From positions 2,706,726 to 2,770,725 of the forward strand of contig NZ_LN890655.1 of NCBI RefSeq assembly GCF_900066015.1: 64,000 bases of DNA, in the 5' to 3' direction. The translations under genes and the position numbers were made by a program. Positions 1 through 8,758 of this stretch are shown in pieces. How positions within the stretch are numbered: position 1 is the stretch's first letter; every line of letters starts with the position of its first letter. Under the pieces are notes generated by a model. The model was not told where the DNA came from, did no database searches, and saw only the letters and a program-made list of their open reading frames with translations. The stretch comes from Candidatus Promineifilum breve (GTDB taxonomy: Bacteria > Chloroflexota > Anaerolineae > Promineifilales > Promineifilaceae).

Positions 1-1
1 C

Positions 2-490
2 ACGCTCATCGCCGCGCTGCTGTCGACGCAGGTGGCGGCGGCCGTGCGGCAACAACTCTACCTGACCTTCGTCGTCATCTTCAGTTTGCTAACCGTGCTG
101 GGGCTGATCACCGTGCTGCAACTGGTGCGGCTGCGGCAGGCGTGGCTGGAGAGCGTGCGGGCCATGAACCAGATCAAGGAGCGCCTCATCGCCGACGATC
201 CGGCGCTGGCGGTCTACTTCCGCTGGCGCGACGCGACCATCCCGGCGGCCTTCAAGTGGCGCAGCTTTGGCTTTTTGCAGGCGGTGTCGGTGGCGTTGCT
301 CAGCGGGCTGGCGCTGGGCGCGGCGGTGGCCTTTGGGGCGTTGGCCGCCGGGGCCACGACCGTGCCCTGGCTGCTGAGTCTGGCCGCCGCGGCGTGGACG
401 GCGGGGGGTATTCTGTGGCTGGGCTATGTGCGGCCGTTGCGCCGGATGGCGCCGGGCGCGCCGGGGCCGGAAGCGAGGGCAGAGAAATGA
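2..490 (+). CDS. Membrane protein, 5' end outside window
   Basis: The frame is open from the first bases of the window, so the gene very likely starts upstream; a GTG at 32 is internal to that open frame. The visible 162 residues hold three hydrophobic stretches: one near the start (LYLTFVVIFSLLTVLGLI), one around SFGFLQAVSVALLSG, and one at VPWLLSLAAAAWTAGG, separated by a charged segment (ERLIADDPALAVYFRWRD). The C-terminus is basic and Pro/Gly-rich. No family is recognised. The stop overlaps the next start in an ATGA, so the two genes are probably cotranscribed. Function unknown. Confidence 0.6.
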   Translation, partial: TLIAALLSTQVAAAVRQQLYLTFVVIFSLLTVLGLITVLQLVRLRQAWLESVRAMNQIKERLIADDPALAVYFRWRDATIPAAFKWRSFGFLQAVSVALLSGLALGAAVAFGALAAGATTVPWLLSLAAAAWTAGGILWLGYVRPLRRMAPGAPGPEARAEK

Positions 491-1104
491 GCGAGTTGGA
501 GATGAAGAGGAACGCGGAGGGCGCGGCGAACGGACGCGGAGGGCACGGAGATGAACAGGGCGACACTGCTATTCAAATCCGCAGTATGGGCCCAGCCGAA
601 CTCTCCCGCCTGGGCGAAATCGACCGTACCGAGCGCATCACCAGCATCTACGTTCAGCATGGCGTTGATCTGGAGGAACAGCCACATAATTTCGACGTGC
701 CGCCCTGGTTGCCGACTGGCGATGGCTTCCACAGCATCCCCCACCAGATCGGCTTCTGCGAGGAGCACATTGCCCGCGGTGCGCTCCTCTTCGGCGCGTT
801 CGACGGCGAGCGGCTGGTCGGCATGGGCCTGATGACACCCCAGGTCCGGCCGGGCATCGCCCAGTTAGCCCACCTGCACGTCAGCGATCGCTATCGCGGG
901 CGGGGCGTCGGCCGCCGGCTGGTGGAGAAGATGGCGGAAGCCGCGCGCGAAATGGGCGATTTGGAGATGGTCGTCTCGTCCTCACCGTCGGCGAACACGG
1001 TGCGCTTCTATATGGGTTGCGGCTTTGCGCCGATGGCTGAGCCGCTGGCGGAGTTGTTTGAGAAGGAGCCTGAGGATGTACACCTGAGCAAGCGGCTCGA
1101 TTAA
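487..1104 (+). CDS. GNAT family N-acetyltransferase
   Basis: A 205-residue protein of the GCN5-related acetyltransferase fold, expected to move an acetyl group from acetyl-CoA to an unknown amine in the cytoplasm. The acetyl-CoA loop is visible as [14 protein letters not shown], preceded by strand AHLHVSD and followed by [21 protein letters not shown], typical of motifs A and B. The ATG at 487 shares ATGA with the stop of the upstream gene. The first about 30 residues (Asn/Gly/Glu/His-rich) come from a GCGGAGGGCGCGG-type dispersed repeat, so the functional start could be further in. The stop overlaps the stop of the convergent regulator gene (TTAA). Confidence 0.85.
   Translation: MSELEMKRNAEGAANGRGGHGDEQGDTAIQIRSMGPAELSRLGEIDRTERITSIYVQHGVDLEEQPHNFDVPPWLPTGDGFHSIPHQIGFCEEHIARGALLFGAFDGERLVGMGLMTPQVRPGIAQLAHLHVSDRYRGRGVGRRLVEKMAEAAREMGDLEMVVSSSPSANTVRFYMGCGFAPMAEPLAELFEKEPEDVHLSKRLD
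502..555 (+). repeat. Dispersed GCGGAG-type repeat inside the GNAT gene start
   Basis: The segment is a run of degenerate ACGCGGAGG/GCACGGAG units, the same type as at 47441-47483 and related to the ACACAGAGC units at 37842-37945. Here it is read in frame and gives a low-complexity N-terminal extension of the acetyltransferase. Confidence 0.5.
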
Positions 1105-3965
1105 TCGGATGCTTGCCGAGCAAGTTCGTCCAGCTTCTCCGCTGCCTTATCCACGGCCGATTCGTCGCCCAAAGCCGCATACGCCACCCGCGCCTCGCGA
1201 TAGTGCCGCGCCGCCTCCTCCGGAAACCCTCGCCGGGCCAGAATATCGCCCATCTTCATCAACACCTCAGCCTGTGAGCCTCGGTCGCCCACTTCGCGGC
1301 TGTAGCGTTCGGCCGTCTCCGCCCGCCGCCACGCTTCGGGCAAATCCGCGTGGCGCAGGGCGATCTCGCTCAAAAATATTGAAGTGAAGAGGATCAACCG
1401 CCGGTCGCCGTACTCTTCGGCCACGGCCAACGCTTTCAGAGATTCCTGGCGCGCCTCATCGAGTTGCCCATTGTCCAGATCGATCATGGCTAGTTTGATA
1501 AGCGTATAGGCCCAAACCCAGCGGTCACCCCGTTCCCGAGACAACGATTCATTCTTTCGGAGCAGGCGCACGGCCTCGTCTATCCGTCCCGCGTTCGATA
1601 ATGCCAATGTATGCGAGTCCTGGACGACGCCCAGCGACCACGTTGCGTTGTCACCCTCAACCCGCCGCGCGGCGGCGACGCCTTCAGCGGAGCAAGCAAG
1701 CGACCGTTGTTCATTCCCCGTCTCCCTGACGGCGATACTCAAGTGGTGCAGCGAAAGCGCAATGCCCTCATCGTCGCCGGCCTCGCGGTAACAGGCCAAC
1801 GCCTCCGACGCTACCGGCTCAATCGCGCCGGGATCACCCTGGCCCATGATCGTCGAGGCGTAACCATTCAACAGGCGGGCGCGTAGATGAACGGCCAGCC
1901 TGTGCCGACCGGGGTACAACCGCGCATAGCGACCGCGGCTTTCGACCAGATGGCCGCGCATGAACCAGAACAGCCACATGGCCGCCCCCAGACGGGCCGC
2001 GACCGCATACTCATTCGCCTCGGCCCAGGTGAGGGCGGCCAGGATATTGGCGTGGTCGGCCTCCAGGCGGCCGATCCAGGCCAGTTGCTCGCGCCCCTTG
2101 AGCGCCTGCTCGCCCTGTTCGGCCAGCGCCGTGAAATAGGCCAGATGGTGGCGGGCCGTCTCGTCCGTCTCAGCCCGCGCCGCCAGCCGCTCGCCGGCGA
2201 AGGTGCGGATCAGCGGATGAAAATCGAACCGGCCGTCTTGCGCGGCTTGCAGCAGCGACTTGCCGCGCAGACGGCGCAGGTCGTCGCGGCCGGCCCCGGC
2301 CAGCGCCTCGGCCGCGGCGGCGTCGAAGCCGCCGCTGAAGACCGACAGGCGGCGCAACATACGGCGCTCGTCGTCGCTCAGCAGCGACCACGAATGTTCA
2401 AAGGCGGCGCGGACACTGCGATGGCGCGGCGGCAGGTCGGCCCATTCGACCGTCAGGGCATCCAGCCCGGCGCGCAGCGATTGGGCGATGGCGGCCGTCG
2501 ATTGCCCGCCGGTGGCGGCAGCGGCCAGTTCAATCGCCAGCGGCATCCCCTGTACCAAGCGGCAGATGTCGGCCGCGGCGATGGCTTCCGCGGAGAGCAG
2601 GGCAAAGTCGCCGCGTTCCTGTCGCGCGCGGCGGGCGAAAAGTTGGATCGCGCCGAACCCGGCCAACGGTTCGCCGGCGTCCTCGGCCGGGCAATCAAGG
2701 CCCGGCAACTCATACAGCCATTCCGTGGTCAGATTCAGGCGCTCGCGCGAGGTGACCAGCAAGACCAGACGCGGCGCGGCGGCCAGCAGTTGGGTCAGGA
2801 CGTTGGCCCCGCCGACCAGATGCTCAAAGTTGTCGAGAACCAGCAGCATGTCGCGCCCGCGCAGATAATCGGCCACCTGAACGGCAAGCGGGCGGGACGG
2901 CTCGGCCAACAGGCCCAGGGTGGCGGCGATGGCCGGCATAATACCGGACGGATCGGCCGTCGTCGCCAGCGGCACGAAAACCGAGCCGTCGGCGAAATCA
3001 GAGCCGAACTGCCCGCCCGCCAGCAGCGCCAGACTCGTCTTGCCCACGCCGCCCGGCCCGGTGATGGTCAACAGGCGCACGTCGGGGTCGGCCAGTTGCC
3101 GGGCCAGCGCCGCCAGATCGCGCTCGCGGCCAATCAACGGGCTAACGGGTGGCGGCATGACGCGCGGCGCGGCCGCAACGATTAGCCCCCCATCGCGGAT
3201 CCGCTCAAACAGCAAGTCGGTCTCCGGTTCGGGAGATACGTCGAGTTCACTCGCCAGGGACCGGCGGCAGCGTTGATACTGGGCCAGGGCGGCGGCGCGG
3301 TCCCCCTTGCGGGCCAGGGCCAGCATCGCCTGCCGGTGGGCCGTCTCGCTCCACGGTTCATAGGCCAGTTGCCGTCCGGCAAAGAAACGGGCCGCGGCAT
3401 ACTCCTCGCGCCTCAGGTAGAAAGCGGCCAGCCGCGCGAAGGCTTCCATCGCCTCGCGGTGCAAGGTTTCCCGCCGCACAACCAGCCAGGATTCAAACTC
3501 GGCGCTGTCGGCCAGGGAGAATTGGGCCAGCAGCGGGCCGCGATACCATTCGGCCGCCTCGCGCAGCCCGGCGGCGCAGACCCGGCAGGTGTCGGGATTG
3601 CGGTGGCGATGCCGGCCGGCGCTAGCGAGCCGGCGCGAGAACTCGGCCACGTCCAACGTGTAATCGCTGACGGCGTTGAACTGGACGGTCTCGCGGGAGA
3701 TAAGCAGATGGGCTGGTTGGGCTATGTCGTCGCCGATAGCCTGGCGCAGCGTCGCCAGCGCGTTACGCAGGCCGTCGCGTGCCGCTTTCTCCGGCTGATC
3801 GGGCCACAGCAGCCCGCCCAACGCCTCGCGCCGGTGCGGCCGTTCCGGCTCCAGCGCCAGATAGGCCAGCAGGGCGCGCACCTTGTCGTACTCAAAGCCG
3901 GTGGCCGGACTGGAGTCCCGCGTCACCAAAATAGGGCCAAGAAACGCCATCACCAAGCGCGACAT
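1101..3965 (-). CDS. BTAD/SARP-like regulator with NTPase and TPR domains
   Basis: A 954-residue one-component transcription regulator of the AfsR/SARP-like class. Order: winged-helix DNA-binding domain (about 1-85), bacterial transcriptional activation domain (about 100-255), STAND-type NTPase with Walker A GPGGVGKT (about 303-310) and Walker [12 protein letters not shown], then a long TPR region to the C-terminus. A His/Cys cluster ([12 protein letters not shown], about 119-130) lies at the start of the BTAD and could bind metal. The start [10 protein letters not shown] is chosen because homologous domains begin there; the open frame extends 45 codons further upstream. Targets are unknown; it faces the VOC gene divergently. 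The stop overlaps that of the GNAT gene. Confidence 0.85.
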   Translation of the reverse strand: MSRLVMAFLGPILVTRDSSPATGFEYDKVRALLAYLALEPERPHRREALGGLLWPDQPEKAARDGLRNALATLRQAIGDDIAQPAHLLISRETVQFNAVSDYTLDVAEFSRRLASAGRHRHRNPDTCRVCAAGLREAAEWYRGPLLAQFSLADSAEFESWLVVRRETLHREAMEAFARLAAFYLRREEYAAARFFAGRQLAYEPWSETAHRQAMLALARKGDRAAALAQYQRCRRSLASELDVSPEPETDLLFERIRDGGLIVAAAPRVMPPPVSPLIGRERDLAALARQLADPDVRLLTITGPGGVGKTSLALLAGGQFGSDFADGSVFVPLATTADPSGIMPAIAATLGLLAEPSRPLAVQVADYLRGRDMLLVLDNFEHLVGGANVLTQLLAAAPRLVLLVTSRERLNLTTEWLYELPGLDCPAEDAGEPLAGFGAIQLFARRARQERGDFALLSAEAIAAADICRLVQGMPLAIELAAAATGGQSTAAIAQSLRAGLDALTVEWADLPPRHRSVRAAFEHSWSLLSDDERRMLRRLSVFSGGFDAAAAEALAGAGRDDLRRLRGKSLLQAAQDGRFDFHPLIRTFAGERLAARAETDETARHHLAYFTALAEQGEQALKGREQLAWIGRLEADHANILAALTWAEANEYAVAARLGAAMWLFWFMRGHLVESRGRYARLYPGRHRLAVHLRARLLNGYASTIMGQGDPGAIEPVASEALACYREAGDDEGIALSLHHLSIAVRETGNEQRSLACSAEGVAAARRVEGDNATWSLGVVQDSHTLALSNAGRIDEAVRLLRKNESLSRERGDRWVWAYTLIKLAMIDLDNGQLDEARQESLKALAVAEEYGDRRLILFTSIFLSEIALRHADLPEAWRRAETAERYSREVGDRGSQAEVLMKMGDILARRGFPEEAARHYREARVAYAALGDESAVDKAAEKLDELARQASD

Positions 3966-4090
3966 GATTGAAATTGCCTTATTAAATTGGAATGGAAGAT
4001 GGGCGATTAGTATATCAGTTTTTGCGGTTTCTTTGCGATCGGCCGTTAAAGTGCCGTCAGGTTTCAAAACCATCGAGTCGGAGGCATTCC

Positions 4091-4501
4091 ATGAACGCAT
4101 TCACCATCGGCAACGTCCATCACGTCACGCTGACCGTCAGCGACCTGACGCGCAGCGCTGATTTTTATACGCGCCACTTCGGCTTCCAGCCGCTGGTCGA
4201 TCTGGGCTTGCGCCGGCTGATGACCAACGGCCACTTCATCCTGGCCGTCACGCTGCCGTCGGACGCGAACGCGGCCATCCCGGCCGATGATCGTTTCAGC
4301 GAGAACCGCATCGGGCTGGATCACGTCAGCTTCAGCGTGGGCAGCCTGGCCGAGTTGGAGGCCGCCGCGGCCTATCTCGATGAGCAAGGCGTGACCCGCG
4401 GCGCCATCAGAGACCTGGGCAGCGGCTTCGGCATCTACGTCATGGCCGTCCGCGACCCGGACAATATCCAGTTGGAATTGACCGCGCCCCACGCCGGTTA
4501 G
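4091..4501 (+). CDS. VOC (glyoxalase/bleomycin-resistance) family protein
   Basis: A 136-residue single vicinal-oxygen-chelate unit pair. Metal-ligand positions typical of the fold are visible: His in [11 protein letters not shown] near the start, His in GLDHVSFSV mid-protein, and Glu in [12 protein letters not shown] near the end. This family includes glyoxalase I, dioxygenases and resistance proteins; the substrate cannot be told. The ATG at 4091 is preceded by GGAG at 4080-4083. It lies divergent to the BTAD regulator, which might control it, but no operator was recognised. Confidence 0.85.
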   Translation: MNAFTIGNVHHVTLTVSDLTRSADFYTRHFGFQPLVDLGLRRLMTNGHFILAVTLPSDANAAIPADDRFSENRIGLDHVSFSVGSLAELEAAAAYLDEQGVTRGAIRDLGSGFGIYVMAVRDPDNIQLELTAPHAG

Positions 4502-4563
4502 CACGGTCTTTTTAGTCAGTCCAGATTCAAATCGTTTGGGTGAAACAAGTTTGGAGGTATGAG

Positions 4564-5007
4564 ATGCGTAAGAAGGTTTTAGTCGGATTGGTGGGATTGT
4601 TTGTGCTGGGCTTGCTGGCGTTGGCCTGGCCCGCCGGGCGAGTGGCGGCCGAGGCCGATCGTGCTCCCGTCAGGATGCGGTTCAATAAAGCCGACCCCGA
4701 CGGCGACTATGTCTGGAACGGCCGGGTTAGCGGTGGCATCACGGGCCAACTGGAGACCAGGCTGCTGGATGCCCAGCAAGACGGCGATATTTTGTACGTG
4801 GTTTTCGAGTGGGACGTCGATTCCATCCGGCCGCGACGCTCATTCGTCGCCACGCTCGAAGGCACACTGAACCTGGTGACCGGGGCCGTGGTCATGGATG
4901 GGGTAGTGACCGAAGGCTACCTGCTCGGCGCGCAGGTCCACGAGGAAGGCCAACTCATCAACGCCGAAAACTCGCGGTTCAAGGGAACCATCGAGATCAC
5001 GCCCTAA
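4564..5007 (+). CDS. Small exported protein, unknown function
   Basis: A 147-residue protein beginning with a clear Sec signal peptide: MRKK, hydrophobic core VLVGLVGLFVLGLLALAW, and a likely cut after GRVAA. The mature part is mostly beta-like (GDYVWNGRVSGG, DILYVVFEWDVD, SFVATLEGTLNLVTGAVVMD) with no Cys and no known motif; it could be a small beta-barrel secreted protein. The start is fixed by GGAGG at 4553-4557. A strong terminator hairpin follows at 5070-5104, so it is probably a single-gene unit. Confidence 0.7.
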   Translation: MRKKVLVGLVGLFVLGLLALAWPAGRVAAEADRAPVRMRFNKADPDGDYVWNGRVSGGITGQLETRLLDAQQDGDILYVVFEWDVDSIRPRRSFVATLEGTLNLVTGAVVMDGVVTEGYLLGAQVHEEGQLINAENSRFKGTIEITP

Positions 5008-5069
5008 GAGTGCGTTTAGCCAGTTTGGGGTCGAGGAGCTGAGATAGGCGCGTGTGGCCTGTCTCACGA

Positions 5070-5104
5070 ACGACGCCGCCCGATTCCCCGTCGGGCGGCG
5101 TCGT
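5070..5104 (+). terminator. Strong hairpin terminator
   Basis: A perfect 14-bp stem ACGACGCCGCCCGA / TCGGGCGGCGTCGT with loop TTCCCCG, followed by TTTGG. It lies 60 nt after the exported protein gene. The T-run is short, so termination may be partial. Confidence 0.65.
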
Positions 5105-5127
5105 TTGGCGCGCATTGGGCGGTTATT

Positions 5128-5187
5128 CGCGGATGAGAAATGTTCTTTATCCGCGTCAATCTGTGTCATCCGCGTCATCCGCGTTCT
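5128..5187. repeat. Dispersed ATCCGCGTCA-type repeat
   Basis: Three tandem ATCCGCGTCA-like units with a short inverted partner (CGCGGAT at the left). This is a variant of the AAATCTGCGG/CCACAGATT repeat seen at 12109, 23582, 56072 and 62314. It occupies the space just before the comM promoter. Confidence 0.5.
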
Positions 5188-5212
5188 ATTCTTCCTTCCT
5201 CGCGACGAGTGC

Positions 5213-5218
5213 TATAAT
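5213..5218 (+). promoter_or_regulatory. -10 box of comM, probable leaderless promoter
   Basis: TATAAT ends 7 nt before the comM ATG, which would place the transcription start at or next to the A of the start codon. No good -35 and no Shine-Dalgarno sequence are visible. Confidence 0.55.
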
Positions 5219-5225
5219 CACCCTC

Positions 5226-6752
5226 ATGCTCGCCAAAACCCTCAGCGCCGCCATCGTCGGCCTGGACGCCGAACTCGTCAACGTCGAAGTGGACATCGTC
5301 AATGGGGCACCGTACTTCGCCCTGGTGGGCTTGCCCGACGCCGCCGTGCGCGAGAGCCGCGACCGGGTCTACGCCGCCATCAAGAACAGCGGCTTCACCT
5401 TCCCGCTCCATCGCATCACCGTCAACCTGGCCCCGGCCGATCTGCGCAAGGAAGGCCCGGCCTATGACCTGCCCATCGCCGTCGGCGTGCTGGCCGCCAC
5501 GTCGCAGGTGTGGCACAACCTGCTCGACGGCGCGCTCTTCTTCGGCGAGCTTTCGCTGGACGGCGCGACCCGCCACACCAAGGGCGTGTTGCCGCTGGCG
5601 GCCATGGCCCGCGATAAAGGGATCAAGCGCGTGTTCGTGCCCGCCGAGGATGCCGCCGAGGCGGCGCTGATGCCCGACATCGACGTTTACCCGGTGCGCA
5701 ATCTGGCCCAACTCGTCGGCCATCTGACCGAAATGGAACCGCTCGCGCCGATTAAAATCGATATACAGGCCGCCTTCGAGACCGAGCCGGTCTACGCCAC
5801 CGACTTCGCCGACATCATGGGCCAGGAGCACGTCAAGCGGGCGATGGAAGTCAGCGCCGCCGGCGGGCACAACGCGCTGATGACCGGCCCGCCGGGCGCG
5901 GGCAAGACGCTCATCGCCAAGGCGCTGCCGGGCATCTTGCCGCGCCTCGGCATCGACGAGGCGCTGGAAGTGACCAAGATCTACAGCGTGGCCGGGATGC
6001 TGCCGTCGGAGACGCCGCTCGTCCGCGCCCGCCCCTTCCGTTCGCCCCACCACACCATCAGCTACGCCGGGCTGGTCGGCGGCGGGCAGTGGCCGCGGCC
6101 GGGCGAGATTTCACTGGCCCATCGCGGCGTGCTGTTCCTGGACGAGTTGCCGGAGTTCGGCGAGCGGCTGATCGAGGTGCTGCGCCAGCCATTGGAAGGC
6201 ATGCCGCGCGAGGTGTCGATCAGCCGGGCGACGGGCAGCGTCACCTATCCGGCCAACTTCATGCTCATCGCCGCCCAGAACCCGTGCCCCTGCGGCTACT
6301 ACGGCGACCCGACGCGGGCCTGCTCCTGCTCCAACGCCATGATCACCCGCTACCAGAAGCGGGTCAGCGGGCCGCTGATGGATCGCATCGACCTGCACGT
6401 GGACGTGCCGCGGGTGGCGTATGAGAAGCTATCGTCCACCCACCGGGGCGAGAGTTCGGCCGCCGTGCGGGCGCGGGTGGAGGCGGCGCGGGCGCGACAG
6501 GCGGCGCGCTTCGCCGGCAGCGGCCTCTATGCCAACGCCGACATGGGGCCGGGCGAGGTGCGCCAGTATTGCGACCTGGACGATACCGGCCGCCGGTTGA
6601 TGAAGAGCGCCATGACGCAGATGAGCCTGAGCGCGCGCGGGTTTCACCGGGTGCTGAAGGTCGGCCGCACCATCGCCGACCTGGCCGGCTGCGAAGGCAT
6701 CGAGGCGACGCATCTGGCGGAGGCGTTGCAGTATCGGGCGCGGTCGCAATGA
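5226..6752 (+). CDS. comM: ComM/YifB family Mg-chelatase-like AAA+ ATPase
   Basis: A 508-residue AAA+ protein. In studied bacteria ComM is a hexameric helicase that promotes branch migration during natural transformation; in others its role is open. N-terminal Lon-substrate-like ChlI domain (about 1-170), then the AAA+ core with Walker A GPPGAGKT, Walker B VLFLDELPEF, the paired Cys motif NPCPCGYYGD and CSCSN, and the C-terminal Mg-chelatase domain. Length is normal for the family. The start follows from the family N-terminus MLAKTLSAAIVGLD and a TATAAT 7 nt upstream. The stop overlaps the next start (ATGA). Confidence 0.93.
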   Translation: MLAKTLSAAIVGLDAELVNVEVDIVNGAPYFALVGLPDAAVRESRDRVYAAIKNSGFTFPLHRITVNLAPADLRKEGPAYDLPIAVGVLAATSQVWHNLLDGALFFGELSLDGATRHTKGVLPLAAMARDKGIKRVFVPAEDAAEAALMPDIDVYPVRNLAQLVGHLTEMEPLAPIKIDIQAAFETEPVYATDFADIMGQEHVKRAMEVSAAGGHNALMTGPPGAGKTLIAKALPGILPRLGIDEALEVTKIYSVAGMLPSETPLVRARPFRSPHHTISYAGLVGGGQWPRPGEISLAHRGVLFLDELPEFGERLIEVLRQPLEGMPREVSISRATGSVTYPANFMLIAAQNPCPCGYYGDPTRACSCSNAMITRYQKRVSGPLMDRIDLHVDVPRVAYEKLSSTHRGESSAAVRARVEAARARQAARFAGSGLYANADMGPGEVRQYCDLDDTGRRLMKSAMTQMSLSARGFHRVLKVGRTIADLAGCEGIEATHLAEALQYRARSQ

Positions 6753-6991
6753 TTAGCGCAGGTGGGACGACTATCAGGTACTTTGAAGCTGAAGACATAC
6801 TCCATATCGCCATTGCCGGTGGACCGGAAAGCCGAAGCATTGAACTTAGCTCGACGATCACCGTTGAACTGGATGAGAATAATGAGATGATTGGCGTAGA
6901 AATTATGGAGGCCAGTTCGTTCCTGCGAGATGTCGTGCTAGAGTCGATTCAGGCACGGACATTGCGGGTATTGGAGGCGACCGGCGATTGA
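6749..6991 (+). CDS. DUF2283 family protein
   Basis: An 80-residue protein with the DUF2283 pattern: RYFEAEDILHIAI, a charged turn, then TVELDENNEMIGVEIMEAS. Members are small beta-hairpin proteins often found near toxin-antitoxin genes, without proven function. Its ATG overlaps the comM stop (ATGA) and its TGA overlaps the next TTG start, so it is translationally coupled on both sides. Confidence 0.75.
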   Translation: MISAGGTTIRYFEAEDILHIAIAGGPESRSIELSSTITVELDENNEMIGVEIMEASSFLRDVVLESIQARTLRVLEATGD

Positions 6992-7275
6992 TCAACATCG
7001 AATTCAGCGGCAAGATCTGGTACTGGCGCGGCCCGTCTCCCTATTTCTTCGTCACGGTGCCGGCCGAGCCGAGTGACGACATCCACCACATCTCCGGCAT
7101 CGTCACCTATGGCTGGGGCATGATCCCGGCCACCGTGCGCATTGGCCAGACTGAATGGCAGACGGCGCTCTGGCCTAAAGACGGAGGCTACATTGTGCCG
7201 CTTAAGGACAAGGTGCGGAAGGCGGAGAAGCTTGAGGAGGGGGATGAGGTGGTGATACGGCTGGAGATTGGTTGA
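6988..7275 (+). CDS. DUF1905 family protein
   Basis: A 95-residue protein matching the DUF1905 beta-barrel pattern: SGKIWYWRGPSPYFFVTVP at the start, GWGMIPATVRIGQTEWQTAL in the middle, and YIVPLKDKVRKAEKLEEGDEV at the end. Function is unknown. It starts with TTG overlapping the DUF2283 stop (TTGA) and is the last gene of the comM unit. Confidence 0.75.
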   Translation: MINIEFSGKIWYWRGPSPYFFVTVPAEPSDDIHHISGIVTYGWGMIPATVRIGQTEWQTALWPKDGGYIVPLKDKVRKAEKLEEGDEVVIRLEIG

Positions 7276-7387
7276 GGGAGAGGTTTGGGGCGCGACCATA
7301 ATAAAAGAGAAGAGGGTTGCGTCGTGCAGCAACGGTGGAATAAAAACCGTTGAAACCTAAGGCACTGGACAAACAATCCAAAGCCGA

Positions 7388-7415
7388 TTATTATACGTGC
7401 ATAATACGTGTAATA
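7388..7415. promoter_or_regulatory. Candidate operator of the MazEF-like module
   Basis: Two direct copies of ATACGTG start at 7393 and 7404, 11 bp apart (one helical turn), within an A/T-rich patch (ATTATACGTGCATAAT is nearly palindromic). The site lies 13 nt before the antitoxin ATG, as expected for autoregulation by a ribbon-helix-helix antitoxin. This is inference. Confidence 0.35.
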
Positions 7416-7427
7416 GCCGGATACGGT

Positions 7428-7658
7428 ATGCTCAAAAAATTAACCATTACTATCGATGAAGATGTCTACGCTGGCCTCTACGCCGTCGTTGGGCCGCGCC
7501 ACATCAGCCGCTTCATCGAAGACCTGGTGCGCCCGCACGTCACGTTCCACGACTTGGCCGCCGCCTATCAGCAGATGGCCGAAGATGAAGAGCGGGAAGC
7601 CGAGGCGCTGGAATGGACCGAAGCGACGGTGGGGGACGTGGGCGATGCGGCGTGGTGA
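7428..7658 (+). CDS. Antitoxin of a MazEF-like pair
   Basis: A 76-residue protein. The N-terminus (MLKKLTITIDEDVYAGLYAV, then RHISRFIEDLVRPH) fits a ribbon-helix-helix DNA-binding fold, and the C-terminus is acidic (EDEEREAEALEWTEA), as expected for the toxin-binding tail. It overlaps the toxin gene by 14 nt. The ATG at 7428 is chosen because the preceding codons in frame do not resemble this fold and lie in the presumed operator. Confidence 0.8.
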   Translation: MLKKLTITIDEDVYAGLYAVVGPRHISRFIEDLVRPHVTFHDLAAAYQQMAEDEEREAEALEWTEATVGDVGDAAW

Positions 7659-7986
7659 AGTGTGGTGGGTGAACTTTGATCCGTCCGTGGGCGGGGAGAT
7701 TAGAAAGCGACGGCCGGCGGTGATCGTCAGCAATGACGCCGCCAATGCCTACCTGAACCGGCTTCAAGTCATCCCACTGACGTCAAACGTTGAGCGCGTC
7801 TATCCCAGTGAAGCGCTGGTGACCCTGAACGGTCGTCCTGGCAAGGCAATGGCCGACCAGTTGACGACAGTGAGCAAGCAACGTTTGGGCGAGAAGTTAG
7901 GCGAACTGACGGCCGACGAAATGAAGCGGATTGATCACGCGGTGCGCGTCCAGCTTGGACTGATCGATCCCACGAGCAGCAATTGA
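7645..7986 (+). CDS. MazF/PemK-type endoribonuclease toxin
   Basis: A 113-residue protein of the CcdB/MazF fold, expected to cut mRNA when free of its antitoxin. Diagnostic features are the start MRRGEVWWVNFDPSVGGEI, the RRPAVIVSND strand, QVIPLTSNV, and the MADQLTTVSKQRL segment. Length is normal. It follows its antitoxin with a 14-nt overlap, so the two are coupled. Confidence 0.9.
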   Translation: MRRGEVWWVNFDPSVGGEIRKRRPAVIVSNDAANAYLNRLQVIPLTSNVERVYPSEALVTLNGRPGKAMADQLTTVSKQRLGEKLGELTADEMKRIDHAVRVQLGLIDPTSSN

Positions 7987-8004
7987 GAACACATTATCGG
8001 CCAA

Positions 8005-8496
8005 CTATACCAACCGAGAAATTATCTCTTCCGGTACTTGAGGAAGTAACTCAGGATACCCTTCCAACAACCGCGCAATATCCGCCAGATCCTTTTGCCG
8101 TTTGCTGCCGCGCCGTTCGGGGTCAAGAAAAGCCCAAACTTTGCCTTGTAAAATATCGGCAACCGAGGCTACCGGCAGCAACAACCCTAATACATCTCGT
8201 TCCGTGGCTCTTAGCGGGAAAGCGGCGTAGCGCGGGTCGGTCTGGATCTGCAAACGCAAGCTTGAATCGGGCAGAGTAACGTTGAGGCTATGGGGGAACC
8301 GTTTGATTTGAAATCCGCTTTTTTCCAGCAGCGCTTCGACCTGTTCTAACTGATCGATGGCGATAACCAAGTCAAGGTCAAGACTGACCAATGGTTCGAC
8401 GTAGGCGTTGACACCCTGCCCACCGATCACACAGTAGCGAATCCCATTATCATCAAGCGTGGCAACGATCTCTTCCAGGAAGCCAGATTGATCCAT
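8005..8496 (-). CDS. Nucleotidyltransferase-fold protein
   Basis: A protein of about 163 residues with a minimal nucleotidyltransferase core: CVIGGQGVNAY followed by SLDLDLVIA (G-G then D-x-D), then QIKRFPHSLNVTLPDSSLRLQIQTD. It resembles AbiEii-like or stand-alone nucleotidyltransferases that can act in defence or toxin systems, but no AbiEi-like partner is adjacent. The ATG at 8496 is preferred because the fold begins there; an ATG at 8544 is an alternative. A TATAAT on this strand (8574-8569) lies upstream. Confidence 0.7.
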   Translation of the reverse strand: MDQSGFLEEIVATLDDNGIRYCVIGGQGVNAYVEPLVSLDLDLVIAIDQLEQVEALLEKSGFQIKRFPHSLNVTLPDSSLRLQIQTDPRYAAFPLRATERDVLGLLLPVASVADILQGKVWAFLDPERRGSKRQKDLADIARLLEGYPELLPQVPEEIISRLV

Positions 8497-8568
8497 CGTG
8501 ATAGTTTTCCAAAAGGTCAGCGCTTGCATGGCAATATGGTTCATCCAAAACTTTAGATTACAAGGTGG

Positions 8569-8574
8569 ATTATA
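8569..8574 (-). promoter_or_regulatory. -10 box of the nucleotidyltransferase gene
   Basis: A consensus TATAAT on the minus strand lies 72 nt before the preferred start and 24 nt before the alternative one. No good -35 is seen at 16-18 bp; TTGACC lies 21 bp upstream. Confidence 0.4.
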
Positions 8575-8647
8575 CCACAACCGATCACGGACCTGGGTCA
8601 ACCGGGTGAACTATCGCCGGCAGACATCCCCTAAACCCGGGTTAAAC

Positions 8648-8683
8648 AAAGCGCCGGCCCTTCACGAAAGGGCCGGCGCTTTT
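8648..8683. terminator. Bidirectional hairpin terminator
   Basis: A 15-bp perfect stem AAAGCGCCGGCCCTT / AAGGGCCGGCGCTTT with loop CACG. It lies downstream of the 5'-nucleotidase gene on the minus strand, where the stem is followed by GTTTAACCC; on the plus strand it runs into TTTTG. Confidence 0.75.
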
Positions 8684-8695
8684 GATTCACTGAGT

Positions 8696-8744
8696 AGACC
8701 TGTCAGGTTTCCAGCGGACTCCTGCCCGCCGACCTGACAGGTCT
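8696..8744. repeat. Inverted repeat AGACCTGTCAGGT
   Basis: Perfect 13-bp arms AGACCTGTCAGGT / ACCTGACAGGTCT separated by 23 nt of Cys/Gly-rich-looking spacer (GC-rich). Only one copy is in this window. It sits between the terminator hairpin and the end of the 5'-nucleotidase gene. Confidence 0.6.
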
Positions 8745-8758
8745 GGGAATGGATAAGA

